From: Saccharopolyspora phatthalungensis
GTDB lineage: Bacteria; Actinomycetota; Actinomycetes; Mycobacteriales; Pseudonocardiaceae
NCBI RefSeq assembly: GCF_014203395.1
Contig: NZ_JACHIW010000002.1
Coordinates: forward strand, 1,984,001 to 2,048,000
Direction of reading: 5' to 3'
DNA length: 64,000 nucleotides
Shown here: positions 51,964 to 60,700 of the stretch, one piece after another
Layout: every line of letters begins with the position of its first letter
How positions within the stretch are numbered: the first letter of the stretch is position 1
Position numbers and translations under genes: made by a program
Notes under the pieces: generated by a model
What the model saw: only the letters and a program-made list of their open reading frames with translations
What the model was told of the DNA's origin: nothing
Database searches by the model: none

Positions 51964-53144
51964 TGGGTATGCGCGCCGACAGCTCGACCAGCGGCGCACC
52001 GCTGACCGGCCTGCGCGTCCTGGAATTCGGGCAGATCGCCGCCGGGCCGTTCGCCGGCTCGCTTCTCGCCGACCTCGGCGCCGACGTCGTCAAGGTCGAG
52101 CGCACGGGCGAGGGCGACGGCATGCGCCAGTGGCCGCCGCTGCTGGACGGGGTCGGCGAAGACCGCTACAGCGGTAACTTCGCCTCGGTCAACCGCGGCA
52201 AGCGCAGCATCGCCGTCGACCTGAAATCCCGCGAGGACAAGGAGATAGTGCTCGACCTCATCCGCAACGCGGACGTGCTGATCGAGAACTTCCGCCCGGG
52301 AACACTCGAACGGTTGGGCTTCGGCTATAGCGCGGTCAGCGAGCTCAATCCTCGCCTGGTCTATTGCTCGATCTCCGGTTACGGCCAGGTTGGACCCTAT
52401 GCGACGCGAGGTGCCTTCGATGTGACCGTCCAGGCGGTCAGCGGGCTGATGAGCGTCACCGGAGACGAAGACCGTGAACCGGTCAAGTGCGGAGTCCCGG
52501 TAGGCGATTTCGTCGCCGGTCTTTATGCGGCCTACACGGTGACGGCCGCCGTGTACCGGGCGAAACACACCGGCCGGGGCGGTCGGATCGACTGCTCGAT
52601 GCTGGGGACACTGCTGGGCATTTCCGCCCTCCAGACCAGCGAGTACTTCGGCACCGGGCGGGACCCGAAGCGTCTCGGCTCCGCGCACCCGCGCAACGCC
52701 CCGTATCGCGCCTTCCGGGCGGCGGACAAGAGCTTCGTGGTCGCCGCGGGCAACAACGAGCTCTGGCGTCGTTTCTGCGAAGTCGTCGGCCAATCGCACC
52801 TGACGGCCGATCCGCGCTTCCGAAGCCAAGAACTGCGTGCCCGAAACCAGCATGAACTCGCGGACTTACTCGGCCCCATTTTCGCCATGAAGGACGCGGG
52901 CGCGTGGCTGGCCGCGTTCGAGGCGGCCGGTGTGCCCTGCGCGCCGATCAACACCTTTTCCGAGATCCTCGCCGATCCGCACGTCGAGGCGATGGGTCTG
53001 GTGCGCCCGCTGAACCTGCCCAACGGCGCGACCACCCAAACGATCGCCTTCCCGGTTTCGATCAGCGGTCATGAAGTCGAAGTACGAACCTCGCCGCTCC
53101 TGGGCGAGCACAACGACGAGGTGCGAAAGGAGTGGCTGGCATGA
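51963..53144 (+). CDS. CaiB/BaiF (family III) CoA-transferase
   Basis: 393 residues: 'LTGLRVLEFGQIAAGPFAGSLLADLGADVVKVER', 'DVLIENFRPGTLERLGFGY', 'GAFDVTVQAVSGLMSVTG' with the catalytic-type Asp, and 'VPVGDFVAGLYAAYTVTAAVY'. It would activate or exchange an organic acid as its CoA thioester after the monooxygenase step, or transfer CoA between product and substrate. GGAAGGGG precedes ATG 51963. The start overlaps the monooxygenase stop, and the end overlaps the RibB-like gene in an ATGA, so three genes are translationally coupled. It differs in sequence from the CoA-transferase at 1.7-3.0 kb. Confidence 0.92.
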   Translation: MGMRADSSTSGAPLTGLRVLEFGQIAAGPFAGSLLADLGADVVKVERTGEGDGMRQWPPLLDGVGEDRYSGNFASVNRGKRSIAVDLKSREDKEIVLDLIRNADVLIENFRPGTLERLGFGYSAVSELNPRLVYCSISGYGQVGPYATRGAFDVTVQAVSGLMSVTGDEDREPVKCGVPVGDFVAGLYAAYTVTAAVYRAKHTGRGGRIDCSMLGTLLGISALQTSEYFGTGRDPKRLGSAHPRNAPYRAFRAADKSFVVAAGNNELWRRFCEVVGQSHLTADPRFRSQELRARNQHELADLLGPIFAMKDAGAWLAAFEAAGVPCAPINTFSEILADPHVEAMGLVRPLNLPNGATTQTIAFPVSISGHEVEVRTSPLLGEHNDEVRKEWLA

Positions 53145-53722
53145 GCGATGGTGTGACGGTCCTGGTCGACGCGACTGCCGACCTGGGTGTGCTCGTACTG
53201 CCGGCCGCCGCCTGCACGACACACAACGTCGCCTTCCTCATCGAGCACACCTCGGGGTTCATTTGCGCTGCGGCCCCCGCAGCGGTCTACGAACGGCTGC
53301 GGGTGCCGTCCCTGGCACCACCGGGACAGCCGCCCGCAGCCGATGACTACGGCGTCTCATTCGATGCCGCGACGGGCATCACTACGGGAATCTCCGCCGC
53401 TGATCGCGCTCGGGTGCTCCGCCTGCTCGCAAGCCCCGCCACCCGCCCTGATGACCTTGCCCGGCCTGGACATGTCGTCTCCGTACGCGCCAGGGAAGGT
53501 GGGGTCTTGGCCCGCGCGGCAATTCCCGAGGCGGCATGCGAGCTGGTGCGACGTACCGGGGCCACACCCGTCGCCGCGTATGCACACGTGGTCAGCCGCT
53601 GCGACCCGACAACACTCGCGTCCGCGTCGGAACTAGCCGACTTCGCCGCCGAACACGCCCTTCCCCTCACCGACGTCGCCACCATCAAATCCGGTGCGAT
53701 TTCCATGGAAATCGCGTCGTGA
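53141..53722 (+). CDS. RibB-like (3,4-dihydroxy-2-butanone-4-phosphate synthase fold) protein with altered active site
   Basis: 193 residues, full length for RibB. The fold is clear: 'VTVLVDATADLGVLVLPAAAC', 'NVAFLIEHTSGFICAAAPAAVYERL', 'DYGVSFDAATGITTGISAADRARVLRLL', 'DLARPGHVVSVRAREGGVLARA', 'FAAEHALPLTDVATIKSG'. However, the acidic 'REAEGD'-type loop of active RibB is replaced by 'DATADLGV', and the 'GHTEA' motif with the catalytic His reads 'AIPEA'. Ribulose-5-phosphate chemistry is therefore unlikely, and a changed or lost activity is expected. AGGAG precedes ATG 53141, which overlaps the CoA-transferase stop. Placement next to flavin enzymes suggests a link to flavin use or to the operon's own substrate. 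Confidence 0.82.
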   Translation: MSDGVTVLVDATADLGVLVLPAAACTTHNVAFLIEHTSGFICAAAPAAVYERLRVPSLAPPGQPPAADDYGVSFDAATGITTGISAADRARVLRLLASPATRPDDLARPGHVVSVRAREGGVLARAAIPEAACELVRRTGATPVAAYAHVVSRCDPTTLASASELADFAAEHALPLTDVATIKSGAISMEIAS

Positions 53723-53808
53723 TAGGTCGTCCAGGTGACACACGCCCGTCGCGCCAAGCGCCCGGATGCGCCCGTGTCGGGTCGGTTAGGTGGAGGGCGG
53801 TTCCGCTC

Positions 53809-53913
53809 TCACATCGCCGCGCCGCAGTTGACGCAGCGCCATTCGCCCTTGTCATTCCGCTGGTAGTTGTGACCTTGTGCGCTAGCCGGACAGTCGCTCG
53901 CCGGACTCCCCAT
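53809..53913 (-). CDS. 34-residue zinc-ribbon-like protein
   Basis: A tiny frame from ATG 53913, with GAGG seven bases upstream, overlapping the end of the preceding gene by 32 bases. It ends 'GHNYQRNDKGEWRCVNCGAAM'. The 'CP...H-N...C-V-N-C-G' arrangement is that of a minimal zinc ribbon. Likely the last gene of a small minus-strand unit; function unknown. Confidence 0.5.
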   Translation of the reverse strand: MGSPASDCPASAQGHNYQRNDKGEWRCVNCGAAM

Positions 53914-54187
53914 TCTCGTGCCTCGCTTCCGCTCGAATGGTTGTGCCGTTGCCGCTGATCTGAACGGTTTCACCGTGGGAAGCCACGATCTTGATTGCGG
54001 TACGCCGACCACCGGTCAGGGTTGGATCAGAAAGCAGTGACCGATCAAGGCCGTTCTTGATGGCCTGGGTCCGCATCCAAGTCAACACGTCAGCGGGGCT
54101 GTGGAGCACAGCGACCGGATCACCGTTGACGGTACAGTGCCACGCGGTCCCCAGCTCCGCCCAACGATCGCTCAGTGTCCGACTCAT
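53882..54187 (-). CDS. Small hypothetical protein, 101 residues
   Basis: ATG 54187 is preceded by AAGGAG (six-base spacing). The product 'SRTLSDRWAELGTAWHCTVNGDPVAVLHSPADVLTWMRTQAIKNGLD...GGRRTAIKIVASHGETVQISGNGTTIRAEA' looks like a small mixed alpha/beta domain. No family recognised. It sits between two other small minus-strand genes in the approach to the toxin locus. Confidence 0.6.
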   Translation of the reverse strand: MSRTLSDRWAELGTAWHCTVNGDPVAVLHSPADVLTWMRTQAIKNGLDRSLLSDPTLTGGRRTAIKIVASHGETVQISGNGTTIRAEARHENGESGERLSG

Positions 54188-54263
54188 CGCCTTCTCCTTG
54201 GTGATCGAGTGGCTTCCTACCGTAGTCGAACGGATCACCTCCGTTCATCCCCGATCCGGGTTG

Positions 54264-54425
54264 CTAACCACCCCGGTTCCGGACGGCGACCGGGCGGCGT
54301 TCGGCGCCGTTGTCGTGGGTGAGGTCCACGATCACCCGATCATCGGCCTGTTGGGAGGTCAGCGCCGCCCGCACGTCAGTCGCGTCGAGCGGCGTCGAGT
54401 CGTCGAGTTCCATCGTGAACGTCAT
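54264..54425 (-). CDS. Small hypothetical protein, 53 residues
   Basis: ATG 54425 is preceded by GGGGGAAGG. The product 'TFTMELDDSTPLDATDVRAALTSQQADDRVIVDLTHDNGAERRPVAVRNRGG' is acidic and mixed alpha/beta. No family recognised. It precedes the 101-residue gene by about 75 bases on the same strand. Confidence 0.5.
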   Translation of the reverse strand: MTFTMELDDSTPLDATDVRAALTSQQADDRVIVDLTHDNGAERRPVAVRNRGG

Positions 54426-54579
54426 CGCTTCGCCTTCCCCCGGAATGTGCGCCGGTAGGGGCGCCCCTTGCGGTCGGTGCACGGACTCCGAATGGGGGTT
54501 CGTATCTAGATCGGGTCCGTGTACGCCGTGAATGGTTCTAGCCTGGCGAGCCAATTAGGGGATGAAACTGGGGGTTTGC

Positions 54580-54915
54580 ATGGCCGATGACATTGTCAGT
54601 GGCCAGGGCTATCGGGTGGATTTGGACGCCTTGATGGACGCTGGTCTGGGAGTTGCCGAGATCGTTGATGAGGTGAGGACGGGCAAGATCGAGCGCGCCG
54701 ACGGCCCGCCGGAGGTCTATGGCCATTCCGGTTTGGCGACCGAGATAGCCGATTTCTGTGATCGGGCGGCGCAGGCTGCGGGGTATCTGACCGAGGACGG
54801 GATGCTGCTGGCACGGCTTCTGATTGACTCTGCTGGCGAGTACGCGACCGCGGATGAGAACGGTGTAGCGCATCTGGGGGATGTGGCGGTTGAGGAAGCA
54901 TCGCAAAGGGAGTAG
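54580..54915 (+). CDS. Type VII secretion-associated small protein (EspC/DUF2580-like)
   Basis: 111 residues, mostly helical: 'YRVDLDALMDAGLGVAEIVDEVRTGKIERADGPPEVYGHSGLATEIADFCDRAAQAAGYLTEDGMLLARLLIDSAGEYATADENGVAHLGDV'. The pattern of two helices with a central Gly/Pro break, a Glu/Asp-rich surface, and an 'L..SA..Y...D' ending resembles EspC/DUF2580-type partners of ESX toxins. ATG 54580 is preferred (GGGGG five bases upstream); ATG 54562 lies in frame upstream. The toxin gene starts three bases after the stop, which supports a chaperone or targeting role for the toxin. Confidence 0.75.
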   Translation: MADDIVSGQGYRVDLDALMDAGLGVAEIVDEVRTGKIERADGPPEVYGHSGLATEIADFCDRAAQAAGYLTEDGMLLARLLIDSAGEYATADENGVAHLGDVAVEEASQRE

Positions 54916-54918
54916 CGC

Positions 54919-56145
54919 ATGTCCGAGTTGGGTCAGACCAGGGACCCGCATGCACTGGTGCCGGGGGATTCGGGTGCGGTCGCAGGAACCGTCGAGCAGC
55001 TGCGCCGTTATGGCCAGGTCTTGGTCGAGGCTGGCGACGGTTTGCGTCGGATCGACGATGGCGGCTGGGTTGGCAAGGCCGCAGATGCCTTCCACGACTT
55101 TTTCGATGGTTATCCCGTGGAGTGGATTCGCACCGGCGATGCCTTCACCGCCGCCGCCGAAGCGCTGGATGTGCATCGGGAGGTGCTGGAGTGGGCACAG
55201 AAGAAGGCCGCCGAGGCGATCCGTGTGTGGGAGGAGGCTCAGGCCGCCACGGCGAAAGCCGCAGCCGAGTACGAGCGGAAGGCAACGGGCCGGGCGACGT
55301 CGGGCGGCTCCCCGTTGGAGCCGTTTGTTGATCCGGGCGCCGAGGGGCGGGAGCATGCGGAGTCGATGCTGCGTTTGGCCCGCGAGCAGTTGTACTCCGC
55401 GGGTGAGGATGCGCGGGTGAAGGTCGTTGATGCGAAGGCTGACTTGGTGGAGGCACGGAGTTGGCTGGGGCAGTTGTGGCATGGCGTGACCGACTTTGGT
55501 GAGGGCGTCATCGATGAGTTCGCCGAGTTCGGGGACGTAGCGTGGAAGCTCGACCCTGCGCGGCTGTGGGCCGAACCCGGGGAAGTTCTCGATGATTTTC
55601 AGAATCTTCCTGCGGCTGTGGAGCAAGCGGCTGCGAACGCGTCCGAGGACGATCTGATCGATCTTCGCAATCCCGCTCGGGTGGCTGAAAAGTCGGCACT
55701 GCGGACGGCGGGATGGGTGACTTTGCCGTACCAACTGGTTTACGAGTTTCAGAAGATGCGCAAGGTGAAACCTCGGCATCACGTGGTGATCAGCCGTGAG
55801 CGCTACCCTAAGACCGCGGAACACGCTGAAGAAGCGCAGAACGGAAAAACCTGGCGTGGCGATCGGCTGGTACCCGGCAAACGCCACCAGCACCCAAGCG
55901 AGGTCACGATCGACCGGGAGAACGCCGAAAGCCGGCGACGTCAAGCGGTCAAGGTCGTCCCTGCCATTCCTCGTGCGCAAGGGATTGATCGCGACGAGTA
56001 CCCACCAGCGGTATTTGAGGAAGGCGGTGCTGGTTCCAGTGTGAAATACATCCCGGCTTCCGACAATCAGGGGGCGGGATCGTCGATGCGACATCAGATG
56101 ACAGAGCTGAGCAACGGGACCGAAGTGACGATCAATGTGAGGTGA
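54919..56145 (+). CDS. Type VII-type polymorphic toxin with NucA/NucB-like DNase domain
   Basis: 408 residues. The N-terminal ~100 form a WXG100-like helical hairpin ('LVEAGDGLRRIDDGGWVGKAADAFHDFF' with a WVG turn), followed by an Ala/Glu-rich coiled coil and a helical linker. From about residue 290, 'HHVVISRERYPKTAEHAEEAQ...GKRHQHPSEVTIDRENAESRRRQAVKVV' precedes the NucA/NucB signature 'DRDEYPPAVFEEGGAGSSVKYIPASDNQGAGSSMRHQM'. Asp, Glu and Asn residues of the metal-dependent active site are present. The protein would be exported by an ESX system and cut DNA. GGGAG lies before ATG 54919. Candidate immunity genes follow directly. Confidence 0.85.
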   Translation: MSELGQTRDPHALVPGDSGAVAGTVEQLRRYGQVLVEAGDGLRRIDDGGWVGKAADAFHDFFDGYPVEWIRTGDAFTAAAEALDVHREVLEWAQKKAAEAIRVWEEAQAATAKAAAEYERKATGRATSGGSPLEPFVDPGAEGREHAESMLRLAREQLYSAGEDARVKVVDAKADLVEARSWLGQLWHGVTDFGEGVIDEFAEFGDVAWKLDPARLWAEPGEVLDDFQNLPAAVEQAAANASEDDLIDLRNPARVAEKSALRTAGWVTLPYQLVYEFQKMRKVKPRHHVVISRERYPKTAEHAEEAQNGKTWRGDRLVPGKRHQHPSEVTIDRENAESRRRQAVKVVPAIPRAQGIDRDEYPPAVFEEGGAGSSVKYIPASDNQGAGSSMRHQMTELSNGTEVTINVR

Positions 56146-56154
56146 GAAGAACAC

Positions 56155-56934
56155 GTGGACGAGCACACTAAGACAGTGCTTGCCAGTCTGGAACACCGCG
56201 CGCAGCAGCGCGACGATCTAGAGGCCGCGTGGCAGGCCGCGACTGGTGCACTGGAAATTTTGCTGTGGTGTGATGAGTTCTCCCGTGCCGCAGCTCTGAC
56301 TGAACAGCTTCTTCGCGACCTCGGGCAGGAAGGCACCGATCTCGATCTCCAGCTGATGCCGTTCACTACGGTTTTCCTAGCGGCAGAGGCCTATGCCGGG
56401 GAACCGGCTCTGCCCCGTTTGCAAGCGGCCAAGGCTTCCTTGCCGTCCCACACCGAACTAGGAGCTCACTTCGGGCAAGTGACTGATGAAATACGTGCGT
56501 CCTCTGTGCTGGAGCTTTTGTCGTGGCCCCGGCCCTGGAATGAGAGTGGACGTCCACCCGGCCGCCAGGACCGTAAATTGCTCGAACGAGATTGGACCAC
56601 GCTTACGGGCCTTGACCGCGATGCGCTGTGGGACGTTGCCCAGCGAAGCAACGACTTCGGGCTGGCCGAGCGCATCGCCGAAACGCTGCAGGCAGCACCA
56701 ACAAGGTGGCCCTGCGTGGTCTGGTTCGCGAAGTGGCTGGTCCATGACAATCAGGTCGACCGTGCCGCAGAAGTCCTTCGCGCAGGACCGCAAACCTACT
56801 TTTCCTATGCCTGGTGGTCGTTGCTGCCGACGGAGCCACCGACCGATCCCGACCTGCGTCGGGCATTGACGGACGAAGTCCGTGCTGTCTACCTAACCGG
56901 GATCAGGGACCCCTTCCGCGAGCCGGCGCTATGA
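56155..56934 (+). CDS. Candidate immunity protein of the NucA/NucB-like toxin
   Basis: 259 residues, all-helical in appearance ('VLASLEHRAQQRDDLEAAWQAATGALEILLWCDEFSRAAALTEQLLRDLGQEG', 'DALWDVAQRSNDFGLAERIAETLQAAPTRWPCVVWFAKWLVHDNQVDRAAEVL'), like a TPR/HEAT-type repeat protein. No known family recognised. It begins 9 bases after the toxin stop (GTG 56155), and its TGA overlaps the ATG of the SUKH-like gene. Position and coupling make it the prime immunity candidate; the sequence itself does not show this. Confidence 0.7.
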   Translation: MDEHTKTVLASLEHRAQQRDDLEAAWQAATGALEILLWCDEFSRAAALTEQLLRDLGQEGTDLDLQLMPFTTVFLAAEAYAGEPALPRLQAAKASLPSHTELGAHFGQVTDEIRASSVLELLSWPRPWNESGRPPGRQDRKLLERDWTTLTGLDRDALWDVAQRSNDFGLAERIAETLQAAPTRWPCVVWFAKWLVHDNQVDRAAEVLRAGPQTYFSYAWWSLLPTEPPTDPDLRRALTDEVRAVYLTGIRDPFREPAL

Positions 56935-57569
56935 CGGGGCGGGCGCTCGGACGACTTCTCGAAACGGCTCGGGGCCCGCTGGGTCCTCCGGTTCGGGTCG
57001 ATCTGGGCACCGAGATCGGACCGTTGCGAGAACTGGGGCAAATCTTGGCCGTCTGCAACGGGTTTTACCTGTTCAACGCGGGTCTCCAGGTCTTCCGTGC
57101 CGGCGACGAGGGGCTGGGGCCCGAACTGGCCAGATGGAACCATCCCGATACCTGGAAGGAAACTTACGGCAAGCAGGCGGAAGGGGTTTTCTGTTTCGCC
57201 CAGGACCTCTTCGGGGTGCAGTTCGCCATCATCGACAACAAGCAGGTCGTAGCCTTCGACCCCGAAACCGCACAGCGAACACCTCTGGGGGAGTCAATGG
57301 AGGAGTGGGCACAGTGGTTGCTCGACGACCCGCAGGTGCGCACCGCGGGACCTCTGGCCACCGCCTGGCAGGACATTCACGGCGCCCTCGACCACTCGAA
57401 CCGACTCCTGCCGGTGCAACTATTCGTCCTCGGCGGGCCCTATGAGCTTGCCAACCTGCGCTCGGTCGATGCCGCCGAAGCCATGCGCATTCGCGGGCCG
57501 CTCGCCCGCCAGCTCCGCCTCGCCTCCGATGGCACCATCATCGACTTCCACATCGGGGGCAATCGTTAG
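56931..57569 (+). CDS. SMI1/KNR4 (SUKH)-like putative immunity protein
   Basis: 212 residues. 'LGPPVRVDLGTEIGPLRELGQILAVCNGFYLFNAGLQVFRAGDEG' has the small helix-strand pattern of SUKH domains, with 'ELARWNHPDTWKETYG', 'GVFCFAQDLFGVQFAIIDNKQVVAFDPETAQRTPLGESMEEWAQWLLD' and 'VLGGPYELANLRSVDAAEAMRIRGPLARQLRLASDG' following, all typical of actinomycete SUKH-like immunity proteins. SUKH proteins are the most frequent immunity family in polymorphic toxin systems. ATG 56931 overlaps the previous stop in an ATGA. It may protect against this or another toxin. Confidence 0.82.
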   Translation: MTGRALGRLLETARGPLGPPVRVDLGTEIGPLRELGQILAVCNGFYLFNAGLQVFRAGDEGLGPELARWNHPDTWKETYGKQAEGVFCFAQDLFGVQFAIIDNKQVVAFDPETAQRTPLGESMEEWAQWLLDDPQVRTAGPLATAWQDIHGALDHSNRLLPVQLFVLGGPYELANLRSVDAAEAMRIRGPLARQLRLASDGTIIDFHIGGNR

Positions 57570-57742
57570 CCAGCGTTGAGGGCGATCCCGGTGAGCACCG
57601 CTGCCCACACAACCGTTTCGGTAAGCAAGCCCACGTCGGAAAGGCTAGCGAGACGACGAACGGGCCTGCACGACACAGGCGGGGAGCGCACCCATATTCG
57701 CAAGATCACGTCGCGACGCCAATGGCGGGTATCGGGCGCGGA

Positions 57743-60700
57743 TCATTCGGATGCGTCCGCTTTGGCTTCCCATTTCGGGCCTTCGGGGTCTTCCGGCGAG
57801 GTCTCATCTTCCGTCGACGTGTCGGTTGGTGCCTCGGGCACGTCGATCCAGATGTCGATCCGGGTGGGTCCGGTGGCGGGCAGGAACTGCGGGGTGGCGA
57901 GCAGTCCCACATCGCTGGGGGTGAAGCGGAAGCGCTCGGGGATGTGCCACTGGGCGATGCGGAGCTTGTCCTTGAGTTCGCCTGCGAGGTAGGAGAAGTC
58001 TCGTTTCGCCGGTGATTCCATCTTTCCGTCCGCGTCGAGATCACCCTGGACGACGTAGCGGACGCGGGGCTCGTAACCCTGCCGTTTGGCTTCGAGGACC
58101 TTACTCACCAGCGGGTAGAGGGCGTAGCGCGCACGCATCCTGGTTGGCGCGTCGTCGCTGATGGTGATGCTGGCGTCGGCGGGGCCGGCGGCGCATTCAG
58201 GTTCGGTGCGGGCGCGCGCGAGTTCTAGCTCGTAGGTCTGCTTGGCCTGCCACCAGGCCCGCTGCGCGGCCTGCTCCTGGGCAACCGCCGCGCGCCAGAC
58301 CTGTTCCGCTTCCTGCTTCTGCGCGGCTGCCGCACGGCGCTCCTGTGCGGCTTGGGTGGCCTGGGTGAGGGTGGCGCGGGCGGCGCGTTCCTGGTCGAGC
58401 GCGGTGGTCCACTCGGTGTCGCGCTCGGCGAAGTCCTTCGTGGCGGTCACCAGCGCCGCGGGCAGCTCGGTGCCGCGGTCGTTGCGGCGGATGACGTAAC
58501 CGGCGTCGAAGGCGGCGTCGACGACGGCCTTCTGCTTGCCGATGCTGAACTTGCCCGGGCTGGCGATGATGCGGAACTCCGCCTGGTGCATCCAGGTGCT
58601 GGTGACACCCTCGCGCGCGGTATCGGTGGTCGTGGCGCGAAGGGCTTTGCCGCCGCTCTCGTTTCCGGTGCCCTGCTCGATCTCGGATTCGCGCGCGCCC
58701 TGAGCGAACAGCGCAATGTTCCATCCACCGGCGGTGCCGAACTCGTTGCGCCCGGCCTGGTAGGTCTCCGAACCGGGCGGCTGGCCGACACCTTCGGAGA
58801 CCACCGGCGCGGTGAAAACGGCATGCCCGCTACCCGAACCGAATTCCTCATGCTCGGTGCGCGGGTGTGCCGTCGACCCGTCGATAGTGATGCGCCCGCT
58901 GGCCGAGGTGAGCGAGCCCGGGTCGGGAAGCCGCAGGTGCACCGCCACATCCAGCCCCAGCCCGGGCGGCAGATCGACCAGCAACGCCCGCGCGTTCGGA
59001 TCGGCCAGCCTGCCCAGCAACGCCTCCAACCGGTGCGGGGAGAACCACGCCCGCAACGCCCGCCGCGCTTCCGCGCTCACCGTGCCGCCGGCCGCCGTGA
59101 TGGCGCGCTCAGACGCGGTGACCAGATCCTCAACCCTGCCGGAGAACTCGACCGCCCGGAAATTCCCGGGATCCGGCAGTGTTTCCGTGTCCTCGGACCG
59201 CCAGTACCGCACCTTTTCGTCCGCCGCCTCCGACACCGGGCGGTCGGTGATCGTGGCCGTGCGAGGTCGCTCGGCGACATCGGCCGGCAGCGTGTCTTCC
59301 ACCGCCGTGCGCACCCCGATACTGCGCGCGTCGGGGGCCGCCGCGATCCGCTGCCCATGCCGCTCGATACGCACGTCGAACAACACCTCGGCACGATGAG
59401 CGGCCAATGCACCCGACACCTGCTCCGAGTTCGTGTGGTTCTCCGACGAAGCACGCGTCCGGGTACGGACCTGCTTCAACCACTCCGCGATATGCACGAG
59501 ACCAACACCCGTGTGGCTGTAAGAAGAACCATGGCGCGGCGCCGACTCACCGTCCGAGGGCGCCGTGGGCTTTGGACCGAGCACATAGAGCGTGGGGATC
59601 AGCACGCTGAAGGCTTCCATGAAGACCCGGCTGGCCTGACGCATCGTGCTGGCCACCACGGACGCCGAACTCGCCGTGGCCACCTCGCCATGCGTGACCC
59701 CCTCGGCCACCGGCTCCCCCAGCAGCTCCGCCCCCACGTGAAGCTCGTAGGTATGGCCGCTGAGCCTGTCCTCCAGCCGCAGCGGCGTGCTGACCCCGCC
59801 ATTGCCGGCGTCGCCGAGTTTGGCCTGCACCGAGGACAGGAAACGCTCCGCCTCACGGTAATTCTCATGCGCGGTTTCCCCCGCCGAAAGCGGCAGCAAC
59901 CGGTCGGCCTGCTCGGCGCCCAGCCGCTGCGAAAGCTGTTGGTGCAGCATGGGAATCCGGTCGGTCAGATCCACCGTCTCGGTCACCCCACCGCGCCAGG
60001 ACGGCACCCCCAGCTTATGCCCGGCCGGGACCGGCACCACGTCCCCGTCCTGGCTGGGCGATGTGCGCGCGGCCTCCGACGACGATTCCCCGTTCTGCGG
60101 CGACGTGTGCTCGTCGGATTTCTCCGCCTCGCGGGCACGCTGGGCGTCGACCTCGGCCTGTTTGGTCCTGATCTCTTGTAGCTGCTCGTCGGTGACCAGG
60201 ACCGTTCCGGCCCGAGGCAGCGTGAACCGCTCCGCCGAGCGAGTGGCGGGTTTCGACCCGAACATCCCGAACCGGTCGAGGTTGCCCACCGTGCGGACCT
60301 CGGCGGCGACCGTGGCCTCCACGTCCACCTCCACCAGATGCAACTGGCGCGGCGCACCCGTGACCGACCGCGTCTGGCTGCTACTGACCGTGTGGCCCTG
60401 CTTGCGCGAGGAACTACCCGCCCACACCGTCAGTTCCTCCAGGGCCAACCCACCCAATTTGATGGTGTGCTCACCCTGGTGCGTGGCGAAGTCGCTGGTG
60501 AGGATCATCGCCGGTTCGATGGCGTTGCCGAAGGTCACGGTGCTGGAGGTGCCGCTGTAGGTGCTGGCACCCCCGGTCGCCGACCGGGTCGGCTGCTGCC
60601 ACACCTTGACCGGGTTCCCATCGGCACCGAGCACCGGCTCCGGATCACGCAGCATCAACGAGTACTCCACCGCGCCATGCTGGTCCCGGCGACGCCGCGG

